DNA of 64,000 nt, taken from Agromyces sp. LHK192 (GTDB lineage Bacteria > Actinomycetota > Actinomycetes > Actinomycetales > Microbacteriaceae). Where the stretch lies: NCBI RefSeq assembly GCF_004006235.1, contig NZ_CP034753.1, forward strand, positions 186,001 through 250,000, in the 5' to 3' direction. The notes beneath the pieces are model-generated. The model did not search any database and was not told where the DNA came from. It saw only the letters and a program-made list of their open reading frames with translations. This document shows, in pieces, positions 25,139 through 34,746 of the stretch (its first letter is position 1; each line of letters opens with the position of its first letter). Position numbers and translations under genes: made by a program.

Positions 25139-26041
25139 GTGACCTCCACCGTTTCCGAGGCGGCCCCCGTCGCGCGCACGCAGCGCGCGCGACGGGGGCT
25201 CGCTCCCGTGCCGTTCCTGGCGCCGGGGATGCTCTTCCTGATCGTGTTCATGGCGATCCCGGTCGGCCTGCTCGCGTTCTACACGTTCTTCGAGCGCGGC
25301 CGCTTCGGCGGCATCGTGTTCGAGTTCACGCTCGACAACTGGATCAAGCTGTTCGAGCCGCTCTACCTCGGCATCATCGCCCAGTCGATCGGACTGGCGC
25401 TGGTGGTGACCCTGCTCGCGCTCGCCATCGGCTATCCGATGGCGTACGCGATCGCCGGTCTCTCGCCGAAGTGGCGGACGGTCGCCCTCATTGCGATCGT
25501 GCTGCCGTTCTGGACGAACTTCCTCATCCGCACCTACGCCTGGATCCTCCTGCTCAACAACGCCGGCTGGATCAACCAGTGGCTGCAGGGACTCGGGCTC
25601 ACCAGCGAGCCGATCTCGATGCTCTACACCCCGCAGGCGATCGTCGTCGGGCTGCTCTACATGTACCTGCCGCTCATGGTGTTGCCGTTGTACGCCTCGC
25701 TGCAGCAGCTCGACCCGTCGTTGCGCGAGGCGGCGACGAACCTCGGGTCCTCGCCGTGGCGGGCGTTCCGCACCGTCACGCTGCCCCTGTCGCTTCCGGG
25801 TGCGCTGACCGGATGCATCTTCGTGTTCGTGCCGGCGATGTCGAACTTCGTGATCCCCGAGCTCATCGGCGGCGGCAAGACGATCATGATCGGCAACCTC
25901 GTGCGCGACCAGTTCTTCGAGGCCCGCGACTGGCCGTTCGGCGCGACGCTCGCGCTCGTGCTGACGATCCTGCTCGTGGTCGTGATCCTCGTGCAGTCCG
26001 CCGTCTCGCGCCGGCTCAACGAGGGGAGCCGCCGTGGCTGA
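25139..26041 (+). CDS. Polyamine-type ABC permease, PotB-like
   Basis: 300 residues, six membrane helices, EAA loop REAATNLGSSPWRAFRTVTLP near residue 200. GTG start 25 bases after the binding-protein stop; its end overlaps the next permease by 8 bp. Acts with the PotC-like permease as the membrane channel. Confidence 0.9.
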   Translation: MTSTVSEAAPVARTQRARRGLAPVPFLAPGMLFLIVFMAIPVGLLAFYTFFERGRFGGIVFEFTLDNWIKLFEPLYLGIIAQSIGLALVVTLLALAIGYPMAYAIAGLSPKWRTVALIAIVLPFWTNFLIRTYAWILLLNNAGWINQWLQGLGLTSEPISMLYTPQAIVVGLLYMYLPLMVLPLYASLQQLDPSLREAATNLGSSPWRAFRTVTLPLSLPGALTGCIFVFVPAMSNFVIPELIGGGKTIMIGNLVRDQFFEARDWPFGATLALVLTILLVVVILVQSAVSRRLNEGSRRG

Positions 26042-26912
26042 GACCGCTGCGCCAGTGACGGCGCCGACGGACCCGGTCGGCGGTGCGCCGACGACGACCG
26101 CGATCCGCGCTGCGGAGCCCGCGGCGCGCCCGCGAGCGGTGCGCCGCCCGCGCTGGGGGCTCGTGCCCCTCTGGGTCGGGTACGCGTTCCTGTACCTGCC
26201 GATCCTCATCGTCGTGGTGATGAGCTTCAACGACTCCGAGAACCTCTTCGTGTGGCGAGGGTTCTCGCTGCGCTGGTACCCCGAGCTCTTCGCCGACGGA
26301 CAGCTCATGCAGGGGCTCGGCAACACGCTCATCGTGGCGACCGGTGCCACGGCGATCGCGACGGTGCTCGGCACGCTGCTCGCCTACGGCATCCAGAAGT
26401 ACACCCGCGGCGGGCTCATCCGGGCCTTCGCCATCGCGCCGGCGATCCTGCCCGACCTGCTGCTCGGCATCGGCCTGCTCACCTTCTTCTCGCTGCTGTC
26501 GGTGACGCTCGGGCTGCACTCGGTGATCCTGGCGCACGCGGTGTTCGCGACGGCGTTCGTCGCCGCGATCGTGCTCGCCCGCATGGCGAGCCTCGACCCG
26601 AGCCTCGAGGAGGCGAGCCGCGACCTCGGTGCCGGACCCTTCCGCACGTTCACGCGCGTGACGCTGCCGCAGCTCGCCCCCGGGATCGTCGCCGGCGCCC
26701 TGCTGGCGTTCACCCTCTCGATCGACGAGTTCGTGATCGCCTTCTTCACCACGGCGCCGACGCAGCCGACGCTGCCGATCGTCATCTACTCGATGGTCCG
26801 GTTCGGCGTGACCCCCGAGGTCAACGCCCTTGCGACCCTGCTGCTCCTCGTGAGCATCGTGACCGTCATCGCCGCGCAGCGGCTGACCCGACTGACAGGA
26901 ACCACCCGATGA
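26034..26912 (+). CDS. Polyamine-type ABC permease, PotC-like
   Basis: 292 residues: a ~40-residue Ala/Pro-rich leader, six membrane helices, [22 protein letters not shown] (PotC/PotI-type loop) and EAA loop [21 protein letters not shown]. Starts at GTG inside the previous gene and overlaps the ATPase start by 4 bp. Confidence 0.9.
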   Translation: MAETAAPVTAPTDPVGGAPTTTAIRAAEPAARPRAVRRPRWGLVPLWVGYAFLYLPILIVVVMSFNDSENLFVWRGFSLRWYPELFADGQLMQGLGNTLIVATGATAIATVLGTLLAYGIQKYTRGGLIRAFAIAPAILPDLLLGIGLLTFFSLLSVTLGLHSVILAHAVFATAFVAAIVLARMASLDPSLEEASRDLGAGPFRTFTRVTLPQLAPGIVAGALLAFTLSIDEFVIAFFTTAPTQPTLPIVIYSMVRFGVTPEVNALATLLLLVSIVTVIAAQRLTRLTGTTR

Positions 26913-28090
26913 CCGCACCGCTCCTCCGCGTCGACGGCGTGCGCGCCGTGTACGGCGACACCGTCGCCCTCGACGGCGTCTCGCTCGACATCGCGCACAA
27001 CGAGTTCTTCGCGCTGCTGGGCCCCTCGGGCTGCGGCAAGACGACGCTGCTGCGGTCGATCGCGGGCTTCGAGCACCCGGCCGCCGGCCGCATCGAGGTC
27101 GATGGCGAGGACCTGCTGGCCCTCCCGGCGCACCGCCGACCGGTGAACCTCATGTTCCAGAGCTATGCGCTGTTCCCGCACCTGTCGGTCGAGAAGAACG
27201 TCGCGTACGGGCTCGAGGCCGAGCGGCTCCCGAAGGCCGAGGTCCGCGAGCGCGTCGCCGAGGTGATGGACGTGGTGGGGCTCGCGCACCTCGCGAAGCG
27301 GCGGCCCGGTCAGCTCTCGGGCGGGCAGCGGCAGCGCGTGGCGCTCGCCCGCGCGATCGTGAAGCGGCCCAAGCTCCTCCTGCTCGACGAGCCGCTCTCG
27401 GCGCTCGATCGCCAGGTGCGCGCGTCGATGCAGCTCGAGCTCAAGCGCCTCCAGCACGAGGTGGGGCTGACCTTCGTCGTCGTCACGCACGACCAGGAGG
27501 AGGCCATGTCGATGGCCGACCGCATCGCGGTGCTCCGAGACGGGAGACTGGAGCAGCTCGCGACCCCGCAGGAGCTGTACGCGAAGCCCGCCACGCGGTT
27601 CGTGGCCTCGTTCATCGGCACCGCCAACCTGCTCGACGGCCGGGCGGTGCCCGGCGGCGTCGATGTCGCGGGGATCGGTGTCGTCGCCGCCGCTCACGAG
27701 CTCGCCCCCGATGCGCCGGCGACCGCCGTCATCCGGCCGGAGGACGTCCGCGTGACGGATGCCTCGGTCGCGTTCGACCCCGCCCGCCCCGAGGCACGAG
27801 CCGGCGCGGGATCCGACCCCGCCCGCCTCGTCGGCACCGTGGCGGAGACGAGCTTCCTCGGCGGAGCCTCGACGATCGCGATCGACGTCCGCGAGCTCGG
27901 CGCGCCGGTGCTCGCGACCGCGCCCGGCGCCACGGCCCTCGTCCGCGGCGCCGAGGTCGTGCTCCGGTTCGACGCAGCCGCCGCCGTCGCGCGCGACGAA
28001 CCGGTCGCGGCGGCCGGCGAGCCGGATGCGTCCGCAGGCGGGCCGGGCGATGCCGAGCCGGCGCCCGGCGCTCAGGCGGTGAGCGTGTGA
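26909..28090 (+). CDS. Polyamine-type ABC importer ATPase, PotA-like
   Basis: 393 residues. Walker [10 protein letters not shown] at 38-46, Q-loop FQSYALFPH, signature LSGGQ at 136-140, Walker B LLLLDE at 156-161, then a TOBE-type C-terminal domain with an unusually long Ala/Gly/Pro/Glu-rich tail. It overlaps the convergent TetR gene by 19 bp. Confidence 0.92.
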   Translation: MTAPLLRVDGVRAVYGDTVALDGVSLDIAHNEFFALLGPSGCGKTTLLRSIAGFEHPAAGRIEVDGEDLLALPAHRRPVNLMFQSYALFPHLSVEKNVAYGLEAERLPKAEVRERVAEVMDVVGLAHLAKRRPGQLSGGQRQRVALARAIVKRPKLLLLDEPLSALDRQVRASMQLELKRLQHEVGLTFVVVTHDQEEAMSMADRIAVLRDGRLEQLATPQELYAKPATRFVASFIGTANLLDGRAVPGGVDVAGIGVVAAAHELAPDAPATAVIRPEDVRVTDASVAFDPARPEARAGAGSDPARLVGTVAETSFLGGASTIAIDVRELGAPVLATAPGATALVRGAEVVLRFDAAAAVARDEPVAAAGEPDASAGGPGDAEPAPGAQAVSV

Positions 28091-28680
28091 CCGGTCGCCA
28101 GCCGCGCGTACGCGAGCAGCAGCTCGCGGGCGGCGACATGGTCGATCGTCGGGTGCTTGGCGACCATGCGGTAGCCGTAGGCGTCCTCGAGGGCGACGAG
28201 GTTGCGCGCGATCACCAGCGTCGGCTGGCTCAGCGTGAACAGTCCGCGCGCGGCGCCCTGTTCGAGCACGACCTGGTACATGCCGACCTGACGGTCGAAC
28301 AGGGTCGTCAGCAGCGACGCCATCAGCGGGTTGCGTCCGGCCGAGCCCCCGAGCTCGCACAGCAGTCGCACCTCGGTGTCGTCGGAGTCGCGCGGGAGGC
28401 CGGAGTCCACGAGTGCGACGAGTCGGGCGACGGGGTCGTCGTCGAGCGACTCGAGCATGCGGACGCGCTCCTCGTAGAAGCGCTCCATGCCGGCCCGGTT
28501 GGCCTCGAACATGAGCTCGTCGATGTCGGGGTAGTAGTACAGCACCGCACCGGACGTGAGGCCGGCTTCCTCGGCGACGCGGTTGAGCCTGGCGCCGTCG
28601 GGGCCGTGCGCGGCGATCGCACGCTGGGCGGCCGCCACCAACTGGCTGCGTCGCTCCTCCTGGCGCTTGGGCCTGGCCAT
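28072..28680 (-). CDS. TetR-family regulator of the amine cluster
   Basis: 202 residues: N-terminal helix-turn-helix ([29 protein letters not shown]) and a ligand-binding C-terminal domain. Start ATG 28680 has AGGGAGG a few bases upstream. It lies between the importer operon and the glycosyltransferase-oxidase-dehydrogenase operon and is divergent from the latter, so it probably controls that promoter, with an amine or aldehyde as ligand (inference). Confidence 0.87.
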   Translation of the reverse strand: MARPKRQEERRSQLVAAAQRAIAAHGPDGARLNRVAEEAGLTSGAVLYYYPDIDELMFEANRAGMERFYEERVRMLESLDDDPVARLVALVDSGLPRDSDDTEVRLLCELGGSAGRNPLMASLLTTLFDRQVGMYQVVLEQGAARGLFTLSQPTLVIARNLVALEDAYGYRMVAKHPTIDHVAARELLLAYARLATGHTLTA

Positions 28681-28708
28681 CGCGTCCTCCCTGTCGTCCT
28701 CTCGGACG

Positions 28709-28732
28709 GATTGTCTGCACTGCGCAGCAATC
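28709..28732. promoter_or_regulatory. Imperfect palindrome in the TetR-GT intergenic region
   Basis: GATTG (28709-28713) ... CAATC (28728-28732) with inner TGC/GCA pairs, a 24-bp imperfect dyad. It overlaps a minus-strand TAAGAT -10 box (28730-28735) of the TetR gene, so it may be the TetR operator. Confidence 0.4.
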
Positions 28733-28822
28733 TTAGGCCGATTTCTCCCGAAAACATCTAGCGCATCCCGCAAACAATTCTCTATATTCACCTTCAAGAA
28801 ACTCGCTCGAACGGAGCCCCTC

Positions 28823-30151
28823 ATGGCCGAAGCAACCCGCACCTTCCTGTTCATGCCCGAGAGCGCCTATGGGCCCACGAACAACTGCATCGGCATCGGC
28901 CACGAACTGCGCAAGCGCGGGCACCGCGTCGTGTTCGCCGCCGAACGTTCGTGGGAGGGCAAGCTCGCGGCACTCGGATTCGAGGAGGACCTCGTCGACC
29001 TCGCGCCGCCCGCCGAGGCATCCGACGACGCCGCCGCCGGCGGGGAGGACGCCGAGCAGGACGCCGGCGCGTTCTGGAAGGACTACATCCAGGCCATCTC
29101 GCCGGAGTTCCGCAAGTCGACGGCCGAGCAGCTCGAGACCGTGGTGCTGCCGATCTGGGAGGAACTCGTCGCCGGGGCGAAGTACTGCGAGCCGCAGTTG
29201 CGGGCCATCATCGAGCGCACGAAACCCGACGTGATCATCGAGGACAACGTCCTCGCGTTCCCGGCGCTCGTCACGGCCGGCGTGCCGTTCGTGCGCATCG
29301 TCTCGTGCAACCCGCTCGAGGTGCCCGGCGACGACATCGCGCCCGTCTTCTCCGGCCTCGCCGCCGACGACCGCGAGGGCTGGGCCGCATTCCGCGCCGA
29401 GTACGACCGAACCCACCGGCCCCTCTGGGAGGCCTTCGACGCCTGGGTGCAGGAGCAGGGCGCGCCCGCCCTGCCCGAACTCGAGTTCATCCACCACGGC
29501 GACGCGAACCTCTACCTGTACCCGGAGGTGCTCGACTACCACGCCGAGCGCCCGCTGCCCGAGGGCTGGCACCGCCTCGACTCCTCCGTCCGGGAGACCG
29601 AACAGGCCCCCGCCGACCTGCCCGAGTCGTTCACCGACGGCACGCGTCCGCTCGTCTACTTCAGCCTCGGGTCGCTCGGTTCGGCCGACGTGGCGCTCAT
29701 GCGCCGCGTGATCGATGCGCTCGCCGCGCTGCCCGTCAACGTGATCGTTTCGAAGGGGCCGCTGCACGACGAGTTCGAGCTCGCCGAGAACATGTGGGGC
29801 GCGGAGTTCCTGCCGCAGACGAAGCTGATCCCGCTCGCCGACCTCGTCATCACGCACGGCGGCAACAACACCACGACCGAGGCCCTGCACTTCGGCAAAC
29901 CGATGATCCTGCTGCCGCTCTTCTGGGACCAGTACGACAACGCGCAGCGCGTGCACGAGACGGGCTACGGCCTGCGCCTGCCCACGTACGAGTTCACGGC
30001 AGAGGAACTGCGCGGGGCCGTGACGAGCCTGCTCGCCGACGAGGCGCTCCGCGCCCGGACCGATGCCGCGGGCGTCGAGATCCGTTCGCGCAACGGCGTC
30101 GCCGCCGCCGCCGACGTCATCGAACGCGTCGGCGTCGCGGAGCACGTGTGA
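28823..30151 (+). CDS. GT1-family glycosyltransferase (MGT/UGT type)
   Basis: 442 residues with the GT-B fold of the macrolide/UDP-glucuronosyl transferase family: N-terminal acceptor half (LFMPESAYGPTNNCIGIGHELRKRGH), linker, and a nucleotide-sugar site with VYFSLGSLGS near 278, LADLVITHGGNNTTTEAL (HGG at 345-347) and PLFWDQYDNAQRV (Asp369-Gln370). CGGAG lies upstream of the ATG. It is first in an operon with an amine oxidase (GTGA overlap) and an aldehyde dehydrogenase. What it glycosylates in an amine-catabolic setting is unknown; see findings. Confidence 0.88.
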   Translation: MAEATRTFLFMPESAYGPTNNCIGIGHELRKRGHRVVFAAERSWEGKLAALGFEEDLVDLAPPAEASDDAAAGGEDAEQDAGAFWKDYIQAISPEFRKSTAEQLETVVLPIWEELVAGAKYCEPQLRAIIERTKPDVIIEDNVLAFPALVTAGVPFVRIVSCNPLEVPGDDIAPVFSGLAADDREGWAAFRAEYDRTHRPLWEAFDAWVQEQGAPALPELEFIHHGDANLYLYPEVLDYHAERPLPEGWHRLDSSVRETEQAPADLPESFTDGTRPLVYFSLGSLGSADVALMRRVIDALAALPVNVIVSKGPLHDEFELAENMWGAEFLPQTKLIPLADLVITHGGNNTTTEALHFGKPMILLPLFWDQYDNAQRVHETGYGLRLPTYEFTAEELRGAVTSLLADEALRARTDAAGVEIRSRNGVAAAADVIERVGVAEHV

Positions 30152-31572
30152 GCGCCACCATGACGGATGCCGCCACCGCGGCGCTCGCCGACGCCGCACC
30201 CGTCCCGTACTGGACGGATCAGGCCGACGCACCGCAGCCGCGCACGCGGCTCGAGGGCCGGCACACCGCCGACCTCGTCGTGGTCGGCGCGGGCTTCACC
30301 GGCCTGTGGGCCGCCTGGCGAGCCCTCGAGCGCGAGCCCGGGGCATCCGTCGTCGTGCTCGACGCGGAGCGGGTCGCGTACGGCGCGACGGGTCGCAACG
30401 GCGGATTCGTCGCCGCATCGCTCACGCACGGGCTCACGCACGGCACGCACGTCTGGCCGAAGCAGGTCGGGGCGCTCCAGGAGGAGGGCGACCGCAACCT
30501 CGCCGAGCTGGTCGGCACGATCCGCGACGCCGGCATCGACTGCGACCTCCGGCTGACGGGCAAGACGACGCTCGCCCTCGAGCCGTGGCAGGTCGACGGA
30601 CTGCGCGCGGCGCGCGAACTCGGGGCGCGGCACGGCGTCGACCTCGAGTTCCAGTCGCAGGACGAGGTACAGGCCGACGTGCACTCGCCGACCTACCTCG
30701 CCGGGCTGCGCGACCGAACCGGGACGGTGCTCGTCGACCCCGCGCGGCTGGCGTGGGGCATGGCCGCCGACCTCGAGCGACGCGGGGTGCGCCTCTTCGA
30801 GCACTCGGCCGCGACCGGCTTCTCACGCGACCGCGCGGGCTCCGGCGCCGGGGTCACGGTGCGCACGGAACGCGGATCGATCGACGCGAAGCACGCGATC
30901 GTCGCGACGGCCGCCTACCCGGGACCCCTCAAGCGGCTCTCGAACTACCTGATGCCGCTGTACGACCACGTGCTCATGACCGAGCCGCTGAGCGACGCGC
31001 AGCAGGCGTCGATCGGGTGGATCGAGGGCCAGGGGCTCACCGACGCCGGCAACCAGTTCCACTACTACCGCCCGACCGCCGACGGCCGGATCCTCTTCGG
31101 CGGATGGGACGCGGTCTACCATCGCGGCGGCAGGGTGCGGTCGGAGTACGAGCAGCAGGGCGGTTCGCACGCCCTGCTCGCCCGGCACTTCCTCGAGACG
31201 TTCCCGCAGCTCGAGGGCATCCGGTTCACCCACCGCTGGGCCGGGCCGATCGACTCGACGACCCGCTTCACGGCCGCGTACGGCACCGCGATCGGCGGCA
31301 CCGTCGCCTACGCCGTCGGCCACACCGGCCTCGGCGTCGGCGCCTCGCGGTTCTCGGCCGACGTCGCCCTCGACCTGCTCGCCGGCCGCCCGACCTCGCG
31401 ACTGCGGTACGACATCGTGCGCCGCAGGCCGATGCCGATCCCGCCGGAGCCGTTCCGCAACCCCATCATCCAGTTCACCCGGCGCAGCATCCTCGCCGCC
31501 GACGCGAACCAGGGCCGCCGCAATCTCTGGCTCCGGACCCTCGACCGCTTCGGTTTGGGCTTCAACTCGTAG
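30148..31572 (+). CDS. FAD-dependent amine oxidase, DAO family
   Basis: 474 residues of the glycine/D-amino-acid/gamma-glutamylputrescine oxidase group (PuuB/OrdL-like): TADLVVVGAGFTGLWAAWRAL (GxGxxG at 47-52), then YGATGRNGGF for the isoalloxazine site, and GLGVGASRFSADVALDLLAG near the C-terminus. GTG 30148 overlaps the glycosyltransferase stop; ATG 30160 is an alternative. Likely oxidises an amine or gamma-glutamyl-amine to an aldehyde, passed to the dehydrogenase encoded next. Confidence 0.88.
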   Translation: MSATMTDAATAALADAAPVPYWTDQADAPQPRTRLEGRHTADLVVVGAGFTGLWAAWRALEREPGASVVVLDAERVAYGATGRNGGFVAASLTHGLTHGTHVWPKQVGALQEEGDRNLAELVGTIRDAGIDCDLRLTGKTTLALEPWQVDGLRAARELGARHGVDLEFQSQDEVQADVHSPTYLAGLRDRTGTVLVDPARLAWGMAADLERRGVRLFEHSAATGFSRDRAGSGAGVTVRTERGSIDAKHAIVATAAYPGPLKRLSNYLMPLYDHVLMTEPLSDAQQASIGWIEGQGLTDAGNQFHYYRPTADGRILFGGWDAVYHRGGRVRSEYEQQGGSHALLARHFLETFPQLEGIRFTHRWAGPIDSTTRFTAAYGTAIGGTVAYAVGHTGLGVGASRFSADVALDLLAGRPTSRLRYDIVRRRPMPIPPEPFRNPIIQFTRRSILAADANQGRRNLWLRTLDRFGLGFNS

Positions 31573-31633
31573 CCCGGGCATCCGTACCCGGCACCGCAGG
31601 CGGGCCACCGCCGCATCCGAAAGGCAGCACCAC

Positions 31634-33109
31634 ATGACCACTACCGGCACGTCGACCACCACCGGCACGTTCATCGGCGGATACCGCGACGGCAGCGGCG
31701 AGACCGCGGCGATCGAGAACCCGGCGACCGAGCAGGTCGTCGCCGAGCTCCGCACCTCGGGCGTCGCCGACGTCGGCGAGGCCGCCGCCGCGGCCCGAGC
31801 GGCACAGCCCGACTGGGCTGCGAAGACGCCGGGAGAGCGGTCGCTCGCGCTGCTGCGGCTCGCCGACGCGATCGAGGCCGACGCCGAGCACCTCGCGAGG
31901 CTCGAGGTCGAGGACTCCGGAAAGCCGTGGACCACCGCGTTCGACGGCGAACTGCCCTTCGGCGTGGACAACCTGCGGTTCTTCGCGGGCGCCGCCCGCT
32001 CGCTCGACGGCACCGGCGCGGGGTCGTTCTCGAACGGCTACACGTCGATCCTCACGCGTCGCCCGGTCGGCGTCGTCGCCGGCATCACACCGTGGAACTT
32101 CCCGCTCATCATGGCGATCTGGAAGGCCGGGCCCGCGCTCGCCGCGGGCAACGCGGTGATCCTGAAGCCCGCGCCGGCCACGCCGCGGACCACCCTCCGC
32201 CTGGCCGAGCTGGCCGTGCAGGCCGGGCTCCCCGAGGGCCTGCTCAACGTCGTCACGGGCGACGCCGAGGTCGGGCAGGCGCTCGTCACCCACCGCGAGG
32301 TCGACATGGTGAGCGTGACCGGGTCGACCCAGACCGGCAAGGCCGTGATGCGCGGGGCGGTCGAGGGCGTCAAGCGCGTGCACCTCGAACTCGGCGGCAA
32401 GGCCCCGGTCGTCGTCTTCGCCGACGCCGATCTCGCGTCGATGGCCCACGCGGTCACCATGGGCGCCACGTACAACTCGGGACAGGACTGCACGGCCGCG
32501 ACCCGGGTGTACCTCGAACGGTCGATCTACGACGACGGCGTCGCCGCGCTGCGCGACGCGATCTCGCAGGTCGTCGCGGGCGACCCCATGGACGCCGAGA
32601 GCCACATCGGCCCGCTCGTCTCGAAGGCGCACCGCTCGCGCGTCGAGGGCTTCGTGTCGCGCGCGGTGGCGGAGGGTGCCGAGGCGCTCGTCGGCGGTCA
32701 CGCGATCGACCGCGTCGGCTCGTACTTCGCACCCACCCTGCTGGTCGGCGCCGCGCAGTCGTCGGAGATCGTGCAGGGCGAGGTCTTCGGCCCGGTGCTC
32801 GTCGTGCTGCCGTTCGACGGCGAGGCCGAGGGCATCGCGCTCGCCAACGACAGCGCATACGGGCTCGCGTCGTCGGTCTGGACGAGCGATGTCTCGCGCG
32901 CGCTGCGCGTCAGCCAGTCGCTCGACGTCGGTGTCACCTGGGTCAACGACCACCTGCCGATCGCGTCCGAGGCGCCGCACGGCGGCGTCAAGGGCTCGGG
33001 CTTCGGCAAGGACATGTCGATCGAGCCGCTGCTCGACTACTCGGTCACGCGCCACCTGATGATCCGGCACGCCGCACCGCCGGAGACGACGGGGTTCCGA
33101 CCGGCCTGA
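31634..33109 (+). CDS. NAD(P)-dependent aldehyde dehydrogenase, aminobutyraldehyde type
   Basis: 491 residues. Catalytic Cys286 in NSGQDCTAATRVY and general base Glu252 in HLELGGKAPVVVF; cofactor segment TPWNFPLIMAIWKAGPALAAGNAVILKPA. Closest in pattern to gamma-aminobutyraldehyde/betaine-aldehyde dehydrogenases. It would oxidise the aldehyde made by the amine oxidase upstream. N-terminus is Thr-rich. Confidence 0.9.
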   Translation: MTTTGTSTTTGTFIGGYRDGSGETAAIENPATEQVVAELRTSGVADVGEAAAAARAAQPDWAAKTPGERSLALLRLADAIEADAEHLARLEVEDSGKPWTTAFDGELPFGVDNLRFFAGAARSLDGTGAGSFSNGYTSILTRRPVGVVAGITPWNFPLIMAIWKAGPALAAGNAVILKPAPATPRTTLRLAELAVQAGLPEGLLNVVTGDAEVGQALVTHREVDMVSVTGSTQTGKAVMRGAVEGVKRVHLELGGKAPVVVFADADLASMAHAVTMGATYNSGQDCTAATRVYLERSIYDDGVAALRDAISQVVAGDPMDAESHIGPLVSKAHRSRVEGFVSRAVAEGAEALVGGHAIDRVGSYFAPTLLVGAAQSSEIVQGEVFGPVLVVLPFDGEAEGIALANDSAYGLASSVWTSDVSRALRVSQSLDVGVTWVNDHLPIASEAPHGGVKGSGFGKDMSIEPLLDYSVTRHLMIRHAAPPETTGFRPA

Positions 33110-33112
33110 GCC

Positions 33113-33153
33113 GCCGGCCCGGTCGGCGTGCCGAGCGGCGCGCCGGCCCGGTC
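33113..33153. repeat. Duplicated 12-bp word in convergent gap
   Basis: GCCGGCCCGGTC occurs at 33113-33124 and 33142-33153 in the short gap between the aldehyde dehydrogenase and the convergent trhO gene. GC-rich, possibly part of a terminator. Confidence 0.4.
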
Positions 33154-34048
33154 AGCCGGCCGCCGCGTGCTCCCCGCAGGGCACCGCGTCGCACGACTCG
33201 CACGCCACGAACTGGCGGCGGCACGAGGCATCCGGGCAGTTCGCGGTGCGCTTCGTCGGCGCGCCGCAGCCGGCGCAGCGGCCGATCACGGCCGTGTGGT
33301 CGCTGAAGTCGACCGAGCCGCGCCCGTCGAACACGTAGAGCGAGCCGTCCCACAGGCCGTCGTCGCCGTAGCGTTCGCCGTACCGCACGATGCCGCCTTC
33401 GAGCTGGTAGACCTCGCCGAACCCGCGCGAGGCCATGAGGCTCGACAGCACCTCGCAGCGGATGCCGCCGGTGCAGTAGGTCACGACCGGGCGCCCCTTG
33501 AGGTGGTCGTAGGCCCCGGAGTCGAGCAGGTCGACGAAGTCGCGGGTGGTCTCGGTCGGTGGAACGATCGCGTCGCGGAACCGGCCGATGGCGGCTTCGA
33601 GCGCGTTGCGGCCGTCGAAGAACACGACCTCGTCGCCGCGCTCGTCGACGAGGTCGTGCAGGGCGTCGGGCGTGAGGCGTGCGCCGCCGCCGACGACGCC
33701 GTCCGCGTCGACGGCGAGTTCGCCGGGGGCCCCGAAGCTCACGATCTCGTCGCGCACCTTGACGCTCAGCTTGGGGAAGTCGAGGCTGCGCCCGTCGGCG
33801 TCGAGCCCGGTGCCCTCGCTCCACTTGAAGTCCGCGGCCTGCAACGCGGCGTGGTCGCGGGTCTTCCGGATGTACCGCTTGAGCGCCGACATCTCTCCGC
33901 CGAGGGTGCCGTTGACGCCGTCCTTCGAGATGAGGATGCGTCCGCGCAGGCCGAGGGACTCGCAGAGGTCGCGCTGCCAGAGCCGGATCGCGTCGGGATC
34001 GGCGAGCGGCGCGAACGCGTAGAAGAGCAGGATCTTGGCGAGCGGCAC
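33152..34048 (-). CDS. trhO: tRNA uridine(34) hydroxylase, rhodanese family
   Basis: Forms 5-hydroxyuridine at the wobble position of some tRNAs. 298 residues from a GTG start: N-terminal UPF0176 domain ([14 protein letters not shown]), rhodanese domain with active-site Cys192 in YCTGGIRCE, and a C-terminal Cys-rich zinc-like region ([10 protein letters not shown], then CPDASC and CESC). The start is six bases after TAAACT, a leaderless arrangement. Stand-alone gene. Confidence 0.92.
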   Translation of the reverse strand: MPLAKILLFYAFAPLADPDAIRLWQRDLCESLGLRGRILISKDGVNGTLGGEMSALKRYIRKTRDHAALQAADFKWSEGTGLDADGRSLDFPKLSVKVRDEIVSFGAPGELAVDADGVVGGGARLTPDALHDLVDERGDEVVFFDGRNALEAAIGRFRDAIVPPTETTRDFVDLLDSGAYDHLKGRPVVTYCTGGIRCEVLSSLMASRGFGEVYQLEGGIVRYGERYGDDGLWDGSLYVFDGRGSVDFSDHTAVIGRCAGCGAPTKRTANCPDASCRRQFVACESCDAVPCGEHAAAG

Positions 34049-34054
34049 CGGGCG

Positions 34055-34060
34055 AGTTTA
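34055..34060 (-). promoter_or_regulatory. -10 box TAAACT before trhO
   Basis: Minus-strand TAAACT, six bases, then the GTG at 34048; supports the GTG start. Confidence 0.5.
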
Positions 34061-34138
34061 CGCGGCCGCGCTGGGAGCCGGGACGGTCGGGATGCCCCGA
34101 CTCGCGCGCGGGTCGCCCCCAGTCCGGGGGCCGCGTCG

Positions 34139-34144
34139 TAGTCT
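34139..34144 (+). promoter_or_regulatory. -10 box TAGTCT upstream of the PEBP gene
   Basis: TAGTCT lies 35 bases before the ATG, which itself has GAGGAGGAG at good spacing, so this gene has an ordinary leader. Confidence 0.4.
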
Positions 34145-34179
34145 GACCGCGAGACCCGCGCACACCGAGGAGGAGCGCC

Positions 34180-34716
34180 ATGCTCGACGTCGACCCGTAC
34201 GGAGCCCTGCAGCGAGCGCGACCGGTCGACTCGTTCCCGGTCACGAGCACGGATGTCGCGGAGGGCGCCCCGCTCGCGCGGGCGCAGTGGAGCGTGCCGG
34301 CCGGCGGCGCAGACCGGTCTCCGCAGCTGAGCTGGTCGGGGTTCCCCGAGCGCACGCGCGGCTTCGCGATCACCTGCTTCGACCCGGATGCCCCGAGCGG
34401 CTCCGGCTGGTGGCACTGGGCGGTCGCGAACCTGCCGCTGTCGGTCACGAGCCTCGAGGCCGGCGCCGGCTCGCCGACCGGACCGCCGCTGCCGGAGGAC
34501 GCGATCGTACTGCGCAACGAGGACGGCGAGCGCGGCTTCACCGGTGCCGCGCCGCCGAGGGGCACGGGGCCGCACCGCTATCAGTTCGTCGTGCACGCGC
34601 TCGACGTGCCGAGCCTCGACCTCGATCCGGATGCCACTCCGGCCAACCTCGGCGCCCGGTGCTACTTCCACGCGCTCGCGCGCGGCATCCTCACCGCCAC
34701 GGCGTCTCGCGACTGA
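34180..34716 (+). CDS. YbhB/YbcL-type PEBP family protein
   Basis: 178 residues of the phosphatidylethanolamine-binding/Raf-kinase-inhibitor-like family: PQLSWSGFPERTRGFAITCFDPDAPSGSGWWHW contains the DPDAP ligand-site motif, and GPHRYQFVVHALD is the second one. No signal peptide. Biological role in bacteria is poorly defined. Confidence 0.9.
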   Translation: MLDVDPYGALQRARPVDSFPVTSTDVAEGAPLARAQWSVPAGGADRSPQLSWSGFPERTRGFAITCFDPDAPSGSGWWHWAVANLPLSVTSLEAGAGSPTGPPLPEDAIVLRNEDGERGFTGAAPPRGTGPHRYQFVVHALDVPSLDLDPDATPANLGARCYFHALARGILTATASRD

Positions 34717-34746
34717 CGCGCTTCGTGCGTCGAGCGGGAGCGCGAG

